Positions 55,463-63,626 of a stretch of DNA of 63,681 nucleotides are shown here, in pieces (position 1 is the stretch's first letter; every line of letters begins with the position of its first letter). Source of the stretch: Cloacibacillus sp. (GTDB lineage Bacteria > Synergistota > Synergistia > Synergistales > Synergistaceae); NCBI RefSeq assembly GCF_020860125.1, contig NZ_JAJBUX010000037.1, forward strand, positions 1 through 63,681. The letters run 5' to 3'. The position numbers and the translations under genes were made by a program. The notes below the pieces were generated by a model. The model was not told where the DNA came from. It saw only the letters and a program-made list of their open reading frames with translations, and ran no database searches.

Positions 55463-56293
55463 CTATGCCTTTCCCTGCGCGCGCGCGATGACGTCGTTGT
55501 AACGGTCCGTGTATTCGCGGGCGTTCTCTATGTTGACGAATTCGCCGACAACGATCTTGCCCTCAAGTTCCTCGGGCGTCATTTTGTCAGCCTGCGCCTT
55601 GAGGACCGTATGCTCCTTGAGGAACTTGATATTGTCCGTCGGGCGGCTGCGCTTGTTCTTGCGGCCGAACTGCGTGTGGCAGAACGAGATGATCTCGACG
55701 AGCGCGAAGCCCTTCTTCTGATGCTCGATCGCCTTTTTCAGAATCTGCTCGCACATCACTGGGTTGGCGACTGTCGCGCGGGCGACATAGGTCGCGCCGG
55801 CGCCGGCTGCCAGTTTGCAGATGTCGAACGTCGGGTCTATCGATCCGTAGGGGGCCGTCGCGGCGAAAGCGCCCTCCGGCATCGTCGGCGAGGCCTGTCC
55901 GCCGGTCATACCGTAAATGTTGTTGTTCATCAGGACGGCGGTGATGCCGATATTGCGGCGGCAGGCGTGGATGAAGTGGTTGCCGCCGATCGCGGTGCCG
56001 TCTCCGTCGCCCATGACGTTGACGATCGTGAGTTCGGGATTGGCCATCTTAACGCCAGTCGCGAAGGCGAGTGAGCGTCCGTGCGCCGTGTGGAGCGTGC
56101 AGGCGTCGATATAGCCGGGCATACGGCTTGAGCAGCCGATACCTGATGAAATGCAGACCTTCTCCTTCGGGATGTTCAGGTCTGAAATGGCGCGGAGGAT
56201 GGAGTGCATGATGATTCCGTGTCCGCAGCCGGGGCACCAGATATGGGGCATGAACTTAGTGCGCAGAAGTTTCTTTACATCTTCGCGTGGCAT
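55463..56293 (-). CDS. korB: 2-oxoacid:ferredoxin oxidoreductase, beta subunit
   Basis: A protein of 276 residues. It has the cysteine motif HIWCPGCGHGIIMH near the N-terminus (Fe-S ligand region), the thiamine pyrophosphate motif VNVMGDGDGTAIGGNHFIHA, then LMNNNIYGMTGGQASPTM and EIISFCHTQFGRKN. This subunit binds thiamine pyrophosphate and decarboxylates the 2-oxoacid. It lies 2 bases after korA and 12 before korC. Confidence 0.94.
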   Translation of the reverse strand: MPREDVKKLLRTKFMPHIWCPGCGHGIIMHSILRAISDLNIPKEKVCISSGIGCSSRMPGYIDACTLHTAHGRSLAFATGVKMANPELTIVNVMGDGDGTAIGGNHFIHACRRNIGITAVLMNNNIYGMTGGQASPTMPEGAFAATAPYGSIDPTFDICKLAAGAGATYVARATVANPVMCEQILKKAIEHQKKGFALVEIISFCHTQFGRKNKRSRPTDNIKFLKEHTVLKAQADKMTPEELEGKIVVGEFVNIENAREYTDRYNDVIARAQGKA

Positions 56294-56295
56294 AG

Positions 56296-57426
56296 TTACG
56301 CCACCTCCTTGATGAAGGACATAATCTCAGCCGGTTTGTAGAGTTCGCCGTTGATAAGGCTCTTTCTGTGTACTTCGCAGTTGGCCTTGACGGCTCTCTC
56401 GACTTCCAGCACCATCTGTCCGGCATTGAGTTCCGGAACGATGATGTGCTTTACTCTCTTCGAGAACGCGGCTATTTCTTTATCCGGGAAGGGCCAGAGT
56501 GTGATCGGGCGGAAGTGTCCGACCTTGACGCCCTGTTCGCGGAGCTCGCGGATCGCGCGGAGCGAGGAACGGGAGACAGAGCCGTAGGAGATGACCACGA
56601 TCTCGGCGTCTTCCATGAAGTCTTCTCTGTATTCGACAATCTCGTCGCGGCAGCGGTCAACCTTGCGGATTATACGGTTAGCCTTGAGGTCGATGTCGGG
56701 AGCGTCGTTTGTCGGGAAGCCCCACTCGTTGGTGGTAAGCCCCGTCACATGCCAGCGATAGCCGTCGCCGAAGGCGGGCATCGGAGGAACGTCGTCCGCA
56801 TCGGGACGATAGGGAACGAAATCGTCGGGGGATACGGTCGGCTTCTTGCGGTCTACGACCTCATAGGTCCCGGGTTCGGGGATGACGATCTTCTCACGCA
56901 TGTGTCCGATGACTTCGTCAGCCATGACAAGAACCGGCTGGCGGAAACGCTCGGCCATGTTGAAAGCTTTGATCGTGATCGTATAGCACTCCTGAATCGA
57001 GCAGGGGGCGTAGGCGATCGTCGCGTGGTCGCCGTGCGTTCCCCACTTGGCCTGCATTACGTCAGCCTGGGAAACCTTCGTGGGAAGCCCGGTCGAGGGA
57101 CCGCCGCGCTGGATGTCGGCGAGAACCATCGGGATCTCAGCGATATATCCATAACCGAGAAGCTCCTGTTTGAGGGAGATTCCGGGGCCTGAGCTCGCCG
57201 TCATCGCCTTGAGGCCTGCTATCGAGGCGCCAAGGGTGGCGGCTATTCCGCCGATCTCGTCCTCCATCTGGACAAACTTTCCGCCCAGCTTCGGGAGCTC
57301 TTCGGACATAACTTCCATAACTTCTGTTGACGGGGTGATCGGATATCCGCCGAAGAACCTGCAGCCGGCGGCGATAGCGCCCATCGCTATGGCTTTATTA
57401 CCCTGCCAAAATTCGTTCTGGGCCAT
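56296..57426 (-). CDS. korA: 2-oxoacid:ferredoxin oxidoreductase, alpha subunit
   Basis: A protein of 376 residues that begins FWQGNKAIAMGAIAAGCRFF and GYPITPSTEVMEVMSEELPK, the standard alpha-subunit N-terminus, with EDEIGGIAATLGASIAGLKA, TASSGPGISLKQELLGYG and QRGGPSTGLPTKVSQADVMQ. The alpha subunit supplies domains that complete the active site with the beta subunit. It starts 2 bases after the ferredoxin-like subunit. The operon provides reduced ferredoxin and acyl-CoA during amino acid fermentation, in line with an anaerobic lifestyle. Confidence 0.95.
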   Translation of the reverse strand: MAQNEFWQGNKAIAMGAIAAGCRFFGGYPITPSTEVMEVMSEELPKLGGKFVQMEDEIGGIAATLGASIAGLKAMTASSGPGISLKQELLGYGYIAEIPMVLADIQRGGPSTGLPTKVSQADVMQAKWGTHGDHATIAYAPCSIQECYTITIKAFNMAERFRQPVLVMADEVIGHMREKIVIPEPGTYEVVDRKKPTVSPDDFVPYRPDADDVPPMPAFGDGYRWHVTGLTTNEWGFPTNDAPDIDLKANRIIRKVDRCRDEIVEYREDFMEDAEIVVISYGSVSRSSLRAIRELREQGVKVGHFRPITLWPFPDKEIAAFSKRVKHIIVPELNAGQMVLEVERAVKANCEVHRKSLINGELYKPAEIMSFIKEVA

Positions 57427-57428
57427 GG

Positions 57429-57629
57429 TTATTCACACTCCTTAACAGTGATTGCCAGATCCGGGCAGATATTCTCGCACTGGCGGCAGCCAATGCAGTC
57501 CTCCGGACGAACCGCTACGCTCTTAACCTGATCGTTAAGTTCCAGAACCTTCTTGGGGCATATAGCGATACAGAGGCCACATCCTTTACACCACTTCTCA
57601 ACAACGTCGATGTTGAACTTCTTCGCCAA
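57429..57629 (-). CDS. korD: 2-oxoacid:ferredoxin oxidoreductase, delta (2x[4Fe-4S]) subunit
   Basis: A ferredoxin-like protein of 66 residues with two CxxCxxCxxxCP clusters: CKGCGLCIAICP and CIGCRQCENICP. It passes electrons from the active site to external ferredoxin. I chose the TTG at 57629 (LAKKFNIDVVEK) because AAGGTGGG lies just before it; the ATG at 57653 would add 8 residues without a site of its own. It is the first gene of the operon, the usual D-A-B-C order. Confidence 0.9.
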   Translation of the reverse strand: MAKKFNIDVVEKWCKGCGLCIAICPKKVLELNDQVKSVAVRPEDCIGCRQCENICPDLAITVKECE

Positions 57630-57792
57630 AAGACCCACCTTCCTTCCACACATCTAATCGATTTTGTCTGTCAACCAGAACTACTGAGACGCGATTGGCA
57701 TAACTTCTCGTATTATGCCAAAGTTTGCGCATTTATTCAAGGAAAAGATTAAATTCTTTATTTTCTGATAACTTTAAAATATTATGAACAAT

Positions 57793-58449
57793 TTATCTGT
57801 CAGTGGGGCCGATGTCCGGTTCGCGCAAATATTGGGCTCGGACCTCACGCGGAGAGACCGCCTTTGCCGCGTATATCCAGCCCATTTGAGCGCAGGCTCC
57901 GCCGGAGGCGCTCTCCCGTTCGATCACTTGACAGCCGCTCTCACGCAGTCCTCCATACTGGGCAATGTCCGGAGAGACGATCACCGCGTCCGGATATTTC
58001 TTAAGCGTCCCCAACAGAGCCTCTTCGGAGACAAACGCGGGGGAAACGGAGGTGGCGCCTTTGCGCGAATCGTAGACCGCCGCGTAACAGTGGGTGCGCT
58101 TTGCCTTAAAGACCGGCACGAGACAGTCATATCTCTCTTTCAGGTCCCAAATGAATATTTCCAGCGACGATAACGGCACCACAGGCAACAGCAGCGCCTC
58201 CGCGAGTGCCGCCCCATAGGCTATACCGGCGCGGATGCCGGTATAATATCCCGGCCCTGTGCCGACCGCGATAAGCTCTAGGTCAGACAGCGTCATTCCG
58301 GCCTCATCCAGGAGGTCTGCCGTCAGGAGCGGCAATTCCTCGGACTGACGGCGTCCGAGCTCAAGATTACGCTCTCCGATGATATTTCCGTTTATGGCAA
58401 GACCGGCGTTCGTCCAGCGTCCGGCGCAGTTTATCCCCAGTATCTTCAT
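57793..58449 (-). CDS. tsaB: tRNA threonylcarbamoyladenosine protein TsaB
   Basis: A protein of 218 residues with an ASKHA-fold N-terminus (MKILGINCAGRWTNAGLAIN), followed by ELIAVGTGPGYYTGIRAGIA, the TsaB core motif. TsaB is the non-catalytic partner of TsaD in making the t6A37 modification of tRNAs that read ANN codons. It overlaps the tsaE stop as ATGA. tsaD is not in the window. Confidence 0.92.
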   Translation of the reverse strand: MKILGINCAGRWTNAGLAINGNIIGERNLELGRRQSEELPLLTADLLDEAGMTLSDLELIAVGTGPGYYTGIRAGIAYGAALAEALLLPVVPLSSLEIFIWDLKERYDCLVPVFKAKRTHCYAAVYDSRKGATSVSPAFVSEEALLGTLKKYPDAVIVSPDIAQYGGLRESGCQVIERESASGGACAQMGWIYAAKAVSPREVRAQYLREPDIGPTDR

Positions 58450-58958
58450 TCCGCGCTCACCATCGTTCTTATCTCCTCCGCAAAGCCCCGAAGGGCTTTG
58501 CAGGCCGCCTCTCCATAACAGGTAAAGGCCAGTATTCTGGATTCACCGTTCTCGGGGGGCGCCTCAAATTCAACATCTATCCTATCGCTCTCCGGAGCCT
58601 CCAGCCATCGTTCAGCCCACTCTACCACAGCCGTGAAGCCCTCCTCTAGATACTCCTCTATTCCGAGAGAATTGATCTCCGTCTTATCTTCCAGCCTGTA
58701 AAGGTCGGCGTGGAGAAGGGGGATCGCGCCCTCGTATTCACTTATGATAATGAATGTCGGGCTCTTTACGCGCTCGTAACCCAGCGCGTGCCCCACACCC
58801 TGCGTCAGCTTCGTTTTCCCCATTCCAAGCGCCCCCTTGAGCAGAACGAGCAGCCCAGGATATGCCGCCTTCCCAAGAGCCTCCCCCACCAGGAAGGTCT
58901 CTTCTGGACTCTCGCTTGTAACGGTTAAACTGTCACCGGAGTATTGCCGGAATCTCAT
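58446..58958 (-). CDS. tsaE: tRNA threonylcarbamoyladenosine ATPase TsaE
   Basis: A P-loop protein of 170 residues: Walker A in LLKGALGMGKTKLTQGVGHA, then VKSPTFIIISEYEG and LLHADLYRLEDKTE, which are TsaE signatures, and VVEWAERWLE. It drives the TsaBDE cycle of t6A synthesis. I chose the ATG at 58958 with GGGAG before it; it overlaps the end of the hydrate-repair gene by 26 bases. A 12-residue longer frame lies inside the upstream gene. Confidence 0.92.
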   Translation of the reverse strand: MRFRQYSGDSLTVTSESPEETFLVGEALGKAAYPGLLVLLKGALGMGKTKLTQGVGHALGYERVKSPTFIIISEYEGAIPLLHADLYRLEDKTEINSLGIEEYLEEGFTAVVEWAERWLEAPESDRIDVEFEAPPENGESRILAFTCYGEAACKALRGFAEEIRTMVSAE

Positions 58959-60465
58959 CGGCGATCTCCCTCGCAAGCGCTCCGCGTACCCCAAGGCGCG
59001 CCTCCAAAGCTTCTCCCGCTAATCCATGCGCCAGCGCGCCCACCGTCGCGGCGTCGGCTATCGGAATTCCCGCGGCGATAAACGCGCCGATGACGCCGCT
59101 CAGCACATCGCCCGATCCTGGGACGGCCAGCGACGGTGACCCTGCGGCGATCATTCGGAGTTCTTCCGAGAAGGCGATCAGCGTGTTTCTTCCCTTAAGC
59201 AGCGCCTGTCCAGCTTTAGCGGCAAGCGCAAAGGCGCATTCGGCACGCTTTGAGTCCACCTCCGCGGGAGCCAGGCCGAGAATGCGTCCGGCCTCCGCGC
59301 TGTGCGGCGTCAGCAGGACGTCCGCGCGTGGCGTCAGCTCCGGCAGATTTCGGGCATAGAACCAGAGCATATCGGCATCCAGCAGCAGCGGCAGGCGGCA
59401 GTTTTTCCAGAGCCAGAGGAAGAGCTCCCCCGCCCCCTCGGAACGGCCGCAGCCAGGCCCCGCGACAAGCGCCGCGCATTTAGGCAGCCATTCAGAGATG
59501 ACGGCGGCGGCCGACGCGCTTTCGACCTCGCCATTTCTCGTCGCGAGCGGCAGGACGATAGCCTCTGGTATTTCTGCTGAGATATGCGGGGCGATAAAGT
59601 CCGGAACAGCCGCAAAAACAAGGCCGGCGCCGGCGCGCAGCGCGCCGCGGACCGTAAGCAGCGGCGCGCCGCGGTAACTGCCGCTGCCGGCATATACAAG
59701 CACGTTACCGCGCTCAGTTTTATGTATGTTACGGGAAATTTCCGGCAGCATACTATGCAGGTCGCGGGATTCATAGAGAGACAGCTTAGGCTTTTCGGGC
59801 AGTATTGCCTCAGGTGGTACGCCAATATCAGCGGTTATTATATTGCCGCAATTATCAGCCGCAGGCTGAAAGGCCATGCCGTACTTCGGAGCCAAGAAGG
59901 TTACAGTCTCGGCGGCCCTTACACAGGGCTCATAGACGCCGCCGCTTTCGGGATCTATCCCCGAGGGGACATCCAGCGCCAAGACGTTTTTACATCCCTC
60001 TAAAAGCCTTATAAGGCGCGCCGGCTCCTTACGGGGCGCTCCCGACGTTCCGGTTCCAAGTAATCCCTCTATTACGCAGCAGGCTCTGCCAAGCAGCGCA
60101 GATATCTCGGAATCGGTCAGCTCCGGCGTATCGAATATTCTCAGCCTTTTGCCGCCCAGCCGTCTCAGTATCTCAAGGTTTACCGCGGCGTCATTTTTAT
60201 ATATTTCATCGGCGTCGCTCTTTAATACAGTTACCTCTGCCCCGCCGATGAGGAGATGGCGCGCCACGGCAAATCCGTCTCCGCCGTTGTTTCCGCGCCC
60301 AGCCAATACGACAAAACTGCCCTTTGGACCACCGGACAACGTGACAGCCGCGCGGGCGGCGTTTTTCGCGGCATTCTCCATCAACACGATGGATGGAATG
60401 CCATATTTACTGGCGGCAATATTATCCGCTTCGCGGATGTCAGCCGGCATAAAGAAATTTTTCAT
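58933..60465 (-). CDS. nnrDE: Bifunctional NAD(P)H-hydrate epimerase / ADP-dependent hydrate dehydratase
   Basis: A protein of 510 residues that fuses two repair enzymes. Residues 1-215 are the epimerase (YjeF_N) with SIVLMENAAKNAARAAV, VLAGRGNNGGDGFAVARHLL and LALDVPSGIDPESGGVY. Residues 225-500 are the dehydratase (carbohydrate kinase-like) with VLVYAGSGSYRGAPLLTVRG, LLTPHSAEAGRILGL and AVPGSGDVLSGVIGAFIAAG. Together they convert damaged NAD(P)H hydrates back to NAD(P)H. The gene overlaps acpS by 4 bases. nnr next to tsaE and acpS is a common housekeeping arrangement. Confidence 0.95.
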   Translation of the reverse strand: MKNFFMPADIREADNIAASKYGIPSIVLMENAAKNAARAAVTLSGGPKGSFVVLAGRGNNGGDGFAVARHLLIGGAEVTVLKSDADEIYKNDAAVNLEILRRLGGKRLRIFDTPELTDSEISALLGRACCVIEGLLGTGTSGAPRKEPARLIRLLEGCKNVLALDVPSGIDPESGGVYEPCVRAAETVTFLAPKYGMAFQPAADNCGNIITADIGVPPEAILPEKPKLSLYESRDLHSMLPEISRNIHKTERGNVLVYAGSGSYRGAPLLTVRGALRAGAGLVFAAVPDFIAPHISAEIPEAIVLPLATRNGEVESASAAAVISEWLPKCAALVAGPGCGRSEGAGELFLWLWKNCRLPLLLDADMLWFYARNLPELTPRADVLLTPHSAEAGRILGLAPAEVDSKRAECAFALAAKAGQALLKGRNTLIAFSEELRMIAAGSPSLAVPGSGDVLSGVIGAFIAAGIPIADAATVGALAHGLAGEALEARLGVRGALAREIADEIPAILR

Positions 60466-60833
60466 CGTTCTCCCTCCAAAACTACCATGGCGGCTGCCAT
60501 GCCGGATTCATGCGAAAGGCTGAGAAAGACTCCACTGATCCCCTCTTCCTCAAGACGTCTCTGAAAGTCGGCGCTGAAATTGAACACGGGGCCTTTTTCA
60601 GTGCGAACTACCTCGCAGGCATCAAGACCCATCTTTCCAAGCCCCCAGCCTCCGGCCTTAGCCAAAGCCTCTTTCGCGGCAAAGGCTGCGGCGTAATGCG
60701 TGGCGGCATCAGCCTTGTCTTTAGCATAGGATATCTCACTCTCAGAGAACAGGCGTTCGGCAAAACCGTCGCGCGCGACGGCCTTTCTCATCCGCTCAAT
60801 GTCACACAGGTCTATACCGATGCCTCTGATCAT
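60462..60833 (-). CDS. acpS: Holo-[acyl-carrier-protein] synthase AcpS
   Basis: A protein of 123 residues with GIGIDLCDIERMRKAV (Mg-binding Asp) and YAAAFAAKEALAKAGG (catalytic Glu-Lys region). It transfers 4'-phosphopantetheine from CoA to acyl carrier protein. I chose the ATG at 60833, with GGGAGGCGG upstream; the frame to 60875 lies in the preceding gene. It overlaps both neighbours by 4 bases. Confidence 0.94.
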   Translation of the reverse strand: MIRGIGIDLCDIERMRKAVARDGFAERLFSESEISYAKDKADAATHYAAAFAAKEALAKAGGWGLGKMGLDACEVVRTEKGPVFNFSADFQRRLEEEGISGVFLSLSHESGMAAAMVVLEGER

Positions 60834-61582
60834 GATCCGCCTCCCATCGCAGTCTCTATGGCCATCTCCTGCCATTTTTCCAGTATCCCGAAGCCCTTCG
60901 CGGTTTCAAACTGCCGATGCAGTTTCTTCTTCCACGCGTGTCCATATATCTCCGGGGCCAATTTTACAGCCTTTATGGTCAATTTTTTAAAGTATCTGTG
61001 ATCCGTAGCCCATTTTCCATATTTACCCTTGTACAGACCGCCCAGATATCCCCATATATTATTATTATGTTTCGCTGATATAGGATAGTCATCCCTTATT
61101 TTCCTGGAATAGTCGCCGAGAAACTTCTTTAGCGACCTGTATTTTCTGAACGAAGACCTCACCATCACATTCTTTCCGCCAATATGCTCTTCGCTTAATA
61201 TATCTATATAGGGCATTCCCAACGTCTTCCAGGCTCTGTTTGCCTTTATTCCCGCGCCGTTTTTACCTTCGCGCCAAAGCCTGCTCTGCCAGTTCCCAGT
61301 CTCATGAGAGCAGTGGACGGCGGCGCCGAAAGGATTAACGCTCTTGTATTTTTTAGCCGCACGGTAAAAATCTATCGTAGAAAAGCCTTCGGCTCTCCAT
61401 GGCACTGCCAGCAGGCAAAATAAAAGGCAGAACAGCCCCCCGTAACGTAAAAAGAGACAGCGCCGTTCTGCACCTATAAAATATCGATTTTTTAGTTTTT
61501 TAAGACAGTCCATTAATATAAAAACTAAACGCCTAAACAGACAAAAAAACTTTGAAACAACTGATATACCCAAAAAATCCAT
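60830..61582 (-). CDS. Glucosaminidase-domain (GH73-like) protein, membrane-anchored or exported
   Basis: A protein of up to 250 residues. After a hydrophobic segment (YGGLFCLLFCLLAVPW, around residue 50) comes a lysozyme-like domain with FGAAVHCSHETGNWQSRLWR, whose Glu is the likely catalytic acid, then NGAGIKANRAWKTLG, FRKYRSLKKFLGDYSRKI and HNNNIWGYLGGLYKGKYGKW. This order is that of GH73 N-acetylglucosaminidases that cut peptidoglycan. The start is not clear: ATG 61582 and ATG 61513 are both without a strong site. It lies 2 bases after a receiver gene and overlaps acpS by 4 bases. Confidence 0.75.
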   Translation of the reverse strand: MDFLGISVVSKFFCLFRRLVFILMDCLKKLKNRYFIGAERRCLFLRYGGLFCLLFCLLAVPWRAEGFSTIDFYRAAKKYKSVNPFGAAVHCSHETGNWQSRLWREGKNGAGIKANRAWKTLGMPYIDILSEEHIGGKNVMVRSSFRKYRSLKKFLGDYSRKIRDDYPISAKHNNNIWGYLGGLYKGKYGKWATDHRYFKKLTIKAVKLAPEIYGHAWKKKLHRQFETAKGFGILEKWQEMAIETAMGGGS

Positions 61583-61584
61583 TA

Positions 61585-61980
61585 TTATGGTTTTATCAGC
61601 GCCGCCAAAATATTGTACAGATTTGTCGGGTCCACAGGCTTGGCAAAATGGGCATTCATCCCAGCCGCCAGAGAGTTGTCCCTGTCTGCACTGTAGTCCT
61701 TTGCCGTCATTGCGATTATCGGTATAGTGCGGGCGTCCGCCTTGTCGCTGGAGCGAATGGCTCTCGCCGCGTCAAGACCGTCCATTACCGGCATGCTGAT
61801 GTCCATCAAGATTGCGTCAAAATAACCGTCAGGCTCGTTGAGGAACAACTCAAGACCAGACTTGCCGTTATTTGCATGTACCACGGAGATTCCCTCATGT
61901 TCAAGTACTTTTATGGTAATAGAGGCATTCAAGGAGTGGTCTTCGCATAGCAATATGCGCTTTCCGGACAGGGTTACCAT
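61585..61980 (-). CDS. Single-domain response regulator (receiver only)
   Basis: A protein of 131 residues made only of a receiver: acidic pocket in RILLCEDHSLNASI, phosphoacceptor Asp in FDAILMDISMPVMDGL, Thr in PIIAMTAKDYSA and Lys in HFAKPVDP. It closely resembles the second receiver of the hybrid kinase at 49.6-53.9 kb (shared patterns LMDIxMPLMDGL and GMNAHxAKP), so it may be a phospho-relay partner of it or a fragment of a related kinase. I chose the ATG at 61980 with GGAAGGAAGAG upstream. It heads the run glucosaminidase-acpS-nnrDE-tsaE-tsaB. Confidence 0.85.
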   Translation of the reverse strand: MVTLSGKRILLCEDHSLNASITIKVLEHEGISVVHANNGKSGLELFLNEPDGYFDAILMDISMPVMDGLDAARAIRSSDKADARTIPIIAMTAKDYSADRDNSLAAGMNAHFAKPVDPTNLYNILAALIKP

Positions 61981-61998
61981 TTTGACTCTTCCTTCCAT

Positions 61999-62521
61999 GG
62001 CGTAATGTATGGTTCCACATAAACTCTATAACTAAAATTATACCATTTTTTAAAAAATGGTCATCATATATGAGCAGAGAATTTTATCCCAGAGATGATA
62101 CCTACGTGTCTGCTAATACACGAAACGGAGAGCGTTTCGCGCCAGCGGCCTCCGTACAGTTCTTTACGTACAACCGAATATCCATGTATATTTTACATCA
62201 GCTTCCGCAGCCCTTTGTCCCATTTCGGATGCCCCCTCCATTATAAAGCCTTGATTCTCTGCAGACATGGCTATTTGGGCCGATAGAAAGATAAACCATT
62301 TCCTGCCTTTTTCATCCTAAACAACACACATCTTGATGAAGCAAAACAGCCTCTGGGAGCATAGCTAGACCAAAGCAATGGCGATATATGGACACCATTC
62401 GCCTCTGTTCGCTATGCAGTGAGCGAAAGCGGCGGAAAGGCCTGCATGGGCAGCGTTAATTATAGTAATGAGAGTGAGAAAAGAAAGGACCGTAATAACA
62501 TGCCCCTTTGTCTTGTCAATG
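61999..62521. other. Intergenic region between receiver gene and tRNA-Leu
   Basis: About 520 bases without a supported gene. A perfect 20-base palindrome, ACCATTTTTTAAAAAATGGT, lies at 62042-62061, close to the start of the receiver gene. A 63-residue open frame at 62095-62286 has no recognisable features. No structured RNA is obvious. Confidence 0.5.
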
Positions 62522-62605
62522 TGGTGCGGGAAAGGGGACTCGAACCCCTACGTCGGTGACACAAGATCCTAAGTCTTGCGCGTCTACCAATTCCGCCATT
62601 CCCGC
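62522..62605 (-). tRNA. tRNA-Leu(TAG)
   Basis: Cloverleaf on the minus strand: acceptor GCGGGAA/TTCCCGC, long variable arm (TGTCACCGACGT region) as in class II tRNAs, anticodon loop CTTAGGA (anticodon TAG), T arm AGGGG TTCGAGT CCCCT, encoded CCA. Confidence 0.95.
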
Positions 62606-62722
62606 ATCCGGTACAATATTTTACCCTGCCTTTTTATATAAAGCAAGAAAAGTTTTTATCGCAGTGAAGATAGAGGCATCATAAGGCAGCAAAATAAGAG
62701 AGAAAATAATTTGCACAGGGTG

Positions 62723-62751
62723 TTGACAGAAAAGGGATTCCACGGTAGAAT
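62723..62751 (+). promoter_or_regulatory. Sigma-70 promoter of tRNA-Val
   Basis: TTGACA (62723-62728), 17-base spacer, TAGAAT (62746-62751). The expected start point is about 10 bases before the tRNA at 62770. Confidence 0.85.
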
Positions 62752-62769
62752 TTTTTCCTGTCAGGTCAC

Positions 62770-62844
62770 GGACGATTAGTTCAGAGGTAGAACGCTTCCT
62801 TGACACGGAAGAGGTCAGAAGTTCAATTCTTCTATCGTCCACCA
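62770..62844 (+). tRNA. tRNA-Val(GAC)
   Basis: Acceptor GGACGAT/ATCGTCC, D arm GTTC...GAAC, anticodon stem CTTCC/GGAAG with loop TTGACAC (anticodon GAC), T arm AGAAG TTCAATT CTTCT, encoded CCA. It has its own promoter and terminator. Confidence 0.96.
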
Positions 62845-62862
62845 TTTTTTAACAGTAATAGC

Positions 62863-62899
62863 AAGTGTTTACGGTCTCGACTGTAAACACTTCTTTTTT
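62863..62899 (+). terminator. Terminator of tRNA-Val(GAC)
   Basis: AAGTGTTTAC (62863-62872) pairs with GTAAACACTT (62883-62892), then CTTTTTT. Confidence 0.9.
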
Positions 62900-63002
62900 G
62901 CTCTGATTACAGGTGCATTTCCGTGCATAAAAATAATTCCCCCTCTCTTTTGATTTTTACCAACACTAATTACCGCTTGTTTTTAACGCAACTGGCACCT
63001 AT

Positions 63003-63377
63003 GTAAGCGTCAAAAGAGCCGTATCTGTAAATTAAGTCACAAAGCTCGTGAACTCCCCTTCATCAAGCAGCACCGAAGGAAGCGGTTTTATGATCGAGAG
63101 CGGTAATAAAGAGATATATATTGCCTGCGGCGCTGCTGATATGCGTAAGAGTGTCGATGGCCTGGCTGCCAGCACGGCACCGGAACGATACCATACTATC
63201 CTGCCCTGGAGCAAAGAGATTCCATGTTACTGCAGCTTAAAAGGCCAGCCGGATTCAATGGCTGGCGACAACGACGATTCCTGTGCCCCTGCCTCCGGTG
63301 CTGGACTCAGCGACTATGTTGACTGATAATACAATAGATCTATTCATTGGCGTAGGTACGGGATTTTTGACGCTTAC
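63003..63377. mobile_element. Internally deleted IS66-family element (375 bp) with 13-bp terminal repeats
   Basis: GTAAGCGTCAAAA at 63003-63015 and its exact reverse complement at 63365-63377 are ends of the IS66 type (GTAAGCG...). Between them only a fragment of the IS66 orf2 (TnpB) frame remains, with YIACGAADMRKSVDGLAA. The large transposase gene is missing. The 8 bases outside each end differ, so no target duplication is kept. It sits between tRNA-Val(GAC) and the minus-strand tRNA cluster. Confidence 0.8.
63087..63326 (+). pseudogene. IS66 orf2 (TnpB) remnant
   Basis: The frame MIESGNKEIYIACGAADMRK SVDGLAA (broken here only for length) matches the IS66 TnpB N-terminal core. After about residue 40 it departs from the family (the ERYHTILPWSKEIP region is degenerate), so the gene is decayed and truncated. 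Confidence 0.75.
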
Positions 63378-63401
63378 TTCGTAAACGTCAAATTTTTGCG
63401 C

Positions 63402-63436
63402 AACAAAAAGGACCTTCGAAAAATTTCGAAAGTCCT
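63402..63436 (-). terminator. Terminator of the tRNA-Lys/tRNA-Val transcript
   Basis: On the minus strand GGACTTTCGAA...TTCGAAGGTCC (11 bp with one G-U) is followed by TTTTTG, 10 bases past the tRNA-Val end. Confidence 0.85.
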
Positions 63437-63446
63437 GTAATTACAG

Positions 63447-63521
63447 TGGTGGGCGATATTGGGTTCGAACCAACGACTTCCACCGTGTGAAGGTGACACT
63501 CTACCACTGAGTTAATCGCCC
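63447..63521 (-). tRNA. tRNA-Val(CAC)
   Basis: Cloverleaf on the minus strand: acceptor GGGCGAT/ATCGCCC, anticodon stem TCACC/GGTGG with loop TTCACAC (anticodon CAC), T arm GTTGG TTCGAAC CCAAT, encoded CCA. It is the last gene of the minus-strand tRNA cluster. Confidence 0.96.
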
Positions 63522-63529
63522 GAAAAAAA

Positions 63530-63605
63530 TGGTGGATCGTACAGGAATCGAACCTGTAACCCCCTGATTAAGAGTCAGGTGCTCTGCCAGTTGAGCTAAC
63601 GATCC
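63530..63605 (-). tRNA. tRNA-Lys(CTT)
   Basis: Cloverleaf on the minus strand: acceptor GGATCGT/ACGATCC, D arm GCTC...GAGC, anticodon stem CCTGA/TCAGG with loop CTCTTAA (anticodon CTT), T arm ACAGG TTCGATT CCTGT, encoded CCA. Confidence 0.96.
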
Positions 63606-63626
63606 AAACGCGTCTTTCCTTTAAGT

